DNA of 64,000 bases from Blastococcus tunisiensis. GTDB taxonomy: Bacteria > Actinomycetota > Actinomycetes > Mycobacteriales > Geodermatophilaceae. Shown here one piece after another: positions 63,359 through 64,000 of this stretch. Each line of letters begins with the position of its first letter. The first letter of the stretch is position 1. The notes beneath the pieces are model-generated. The model ran no database searches. It was not told the DNA's origin and saw only the letters and a list, made by a program, of their open reading frames with translations. A program made the position numbers and the translations under genes. The stretch is from NCBI RefSeq assembly GCF_900112815.1, contig NZ_FOND01000016.1, forward strand, positions 1-64,000. Reading direction: 5' to 3'.

Positions 63359-64000
63359 ATGCCGTGCACGCCGTTCCGCGAGGCCGTCTCCGCGCGTCTC
63401 GACGGGGAGCCCCTCGAGATGCCCGCCCGCGAGCTGGACGCGCACCTGGCCGCCTGCGCCGGCTGCGCCGGGTGGGCGGGGGAGGCGGCCCGGGTGACCC
63501 GCCGCGCCCGGCTGGCCGCGGCCCCCGCGGTGCCCGATCTCACGGTCGCCGTGCTCGGCGCGCTGCCGCGCGAGCTGCCGGGGGCGGCCGCGGCGGCGCG
63601 CGCCCGCCTCGTGGGCTCGGCGCTGCGGCTGGCGCTGCTGGTCGTGGGGGCCGCGCAGGCCGCGCTCGCCTGGCCGGTGCTGGCCTCCGGGGCGGGGGCG
63701 ATGAGCGCCCCGGCGCACATGGCGCGGGAGAGCGGCGCCTGGAACCTCGCGCTGGGGGCGGCGTTCCTGGCGGTCGCCGCCGGCCCCCGGCTGGCCGCCG
63801 GCGCGGTGCCGTTCCTCCTCACCTTCGCTGCCCTGCTGCTGCCGGTGACGCTCGTCGACCTCGCGGCCGGCCACGTGCACGTCGAGCGGGCGGTGGCGCA
63901 TCTGCTGCTGTTCGCCGGGACTCTGCTGGTGTGTGCCGTGGCCTGGCGGGGACGACGTCGTCGCGCCGTCGGGGTGCTCACCGGCCGGCGGGTCCCCGCG
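63359..64000 (+). CDS. zf-HC2 membrane anti-sigma factor (cut by window edge)
   Basis: 214 codons, open to the end of the window. N-terminal zf-HC2 motif: C3, then AHLAACAGC (H-x3-C-x2-C, ~29-36), the ZAS zinc-binding anti-sigma domain. Then four membrane helices (LRLALLVVGAAQAALAWPVL; WNLALGAAFLAVAAGP; VPFLLTFAALLLPVTLVDL; VAHLLLFAGTLLVCAVAW). Divergent from the ECF sigma gene, its expected target. The multi-helix C-terminus differs from the single-pass anti-sigma factors and could sense a membrane signal; inference. Confidence 0.82.
   Translation, partial: MPCTPFREAVSARLDGEPLEMPARELDAHLAACAGCAGWAGEAARVTRRARLAAAPAVPDLTVAVLGALPRELPGAAAAARARLVGSALRLALLVVGAAQAALAWPVLASGAGAMSAPAHMARESGAWNLALGAAFLAVAAGPRLAAGAVPFLLTFAALLLPVTLVDLAAGHVHVERAVAHLLLFAGTLLVCAVAWRGRRRRAVGVLTGRRVPA

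Overview
The window is very GC-rich (roughly 72-74% by eye) and reads as a chromosome segment of a high-GC actinobacterium, most likely Geodermatophilaceae (Blastococcus, Geodermatophilus or Modestobacter type). The support is an actinobacterial tad pilus cluster, a long-form argG, ftsEX-smpB, a tmRNA whose tag ends in FALAA, DUF5994- and SCO6745-like proteins, and many genes with a TANNNT-like -10 hexamer 6-8 nt before the start codon (leaderless transcripts). Genus is inference only.

Positions 1-7.7 kb: the right part of an integrated phage-like element. From the left edge it holds an IS30-type transposase N-terminus (cut by the window), a hypothetical gene that may be truncated, two small genes, an HK97-type portal, an HK97-type capsid, a 291-aa unknown, a 78-aa zinc-finger protein and a large serine integrase. 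No terminase, protease or tail gene is visible. The integrase end abuts a tad/cpaF ATPase gene of which only the last ~120 codons remain, so the element has integrated into the pilus motor gene. A 31-bp perfect inverted repeat around an AT-rich 74-nt core sits between the integrase and the rest of the element.

Positions 7.7-11.7 kb: the rest of the tad locus (TadB, TadC, a Flp-like pilin, two TadE/F-like pseudopilins) and small membrane proteins. Positions 11.7-17.8 kb: an acyl-CoA synthetase/phosphotriesterase-like operon behind an 18-bp palindromic operator, an AraC regulator, an alpha/beta hydrolase-MBL pair and CutA. Then follow a GGDEF-EAL protein and the housekeeping block prfB, ftsE, ftsX, smpB (20-23.6 kb). 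Positions 23.7-32.1 kb: oxidoreductase, amidohydrolase, VOC protein, two tandem double-GNAT genes (the first broken by an 11-bp tandem duplication), an SCO6745-like protein, a DASS anion transporter and CorA. ssrA (tmRNA) follows at 32.2 kb, separated from smpB by about 8.6 kb.

Positions 32.8-38.7 kb: paaI, a membrane-anchored Usp protein, argG with a candidate ArgR box, an SRPBCC protein, a membrane adenylate cyclase and a TrkA-type K+ channel. Positions 38.8-50.8 kb: a catabolic block with two acyl-CoA ligases, a patatin, a TetR regulator, paired acyl-CoA dehydrogenases, an enoyl-CoA hydratase and a PaoABC-like molybdenum aldehyde oxidoreductase. The gene set suggests activation and beta-oxidation of an acid derived partly from an aldehyde; the substrate is unknown.

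Positions 50.8-64 kb: a divergent MarR/YceI pair, MauE-DsbA thiol-redox genes, typA, a SnoaL-like protein, DUF5994, an epimerase, a TauE permease behind an unlisted cysteine-containing leader peptide, PiT/DUF47 phosphate uptake with an MFS exporter, and a divergent ECF sigma/zf-HC2 anti-sigma pair. Strong hairpins sit at most convergent junctions, and an ~86-bp three-hairpin repeat occurs twice (35.4 and 58.2 kb).
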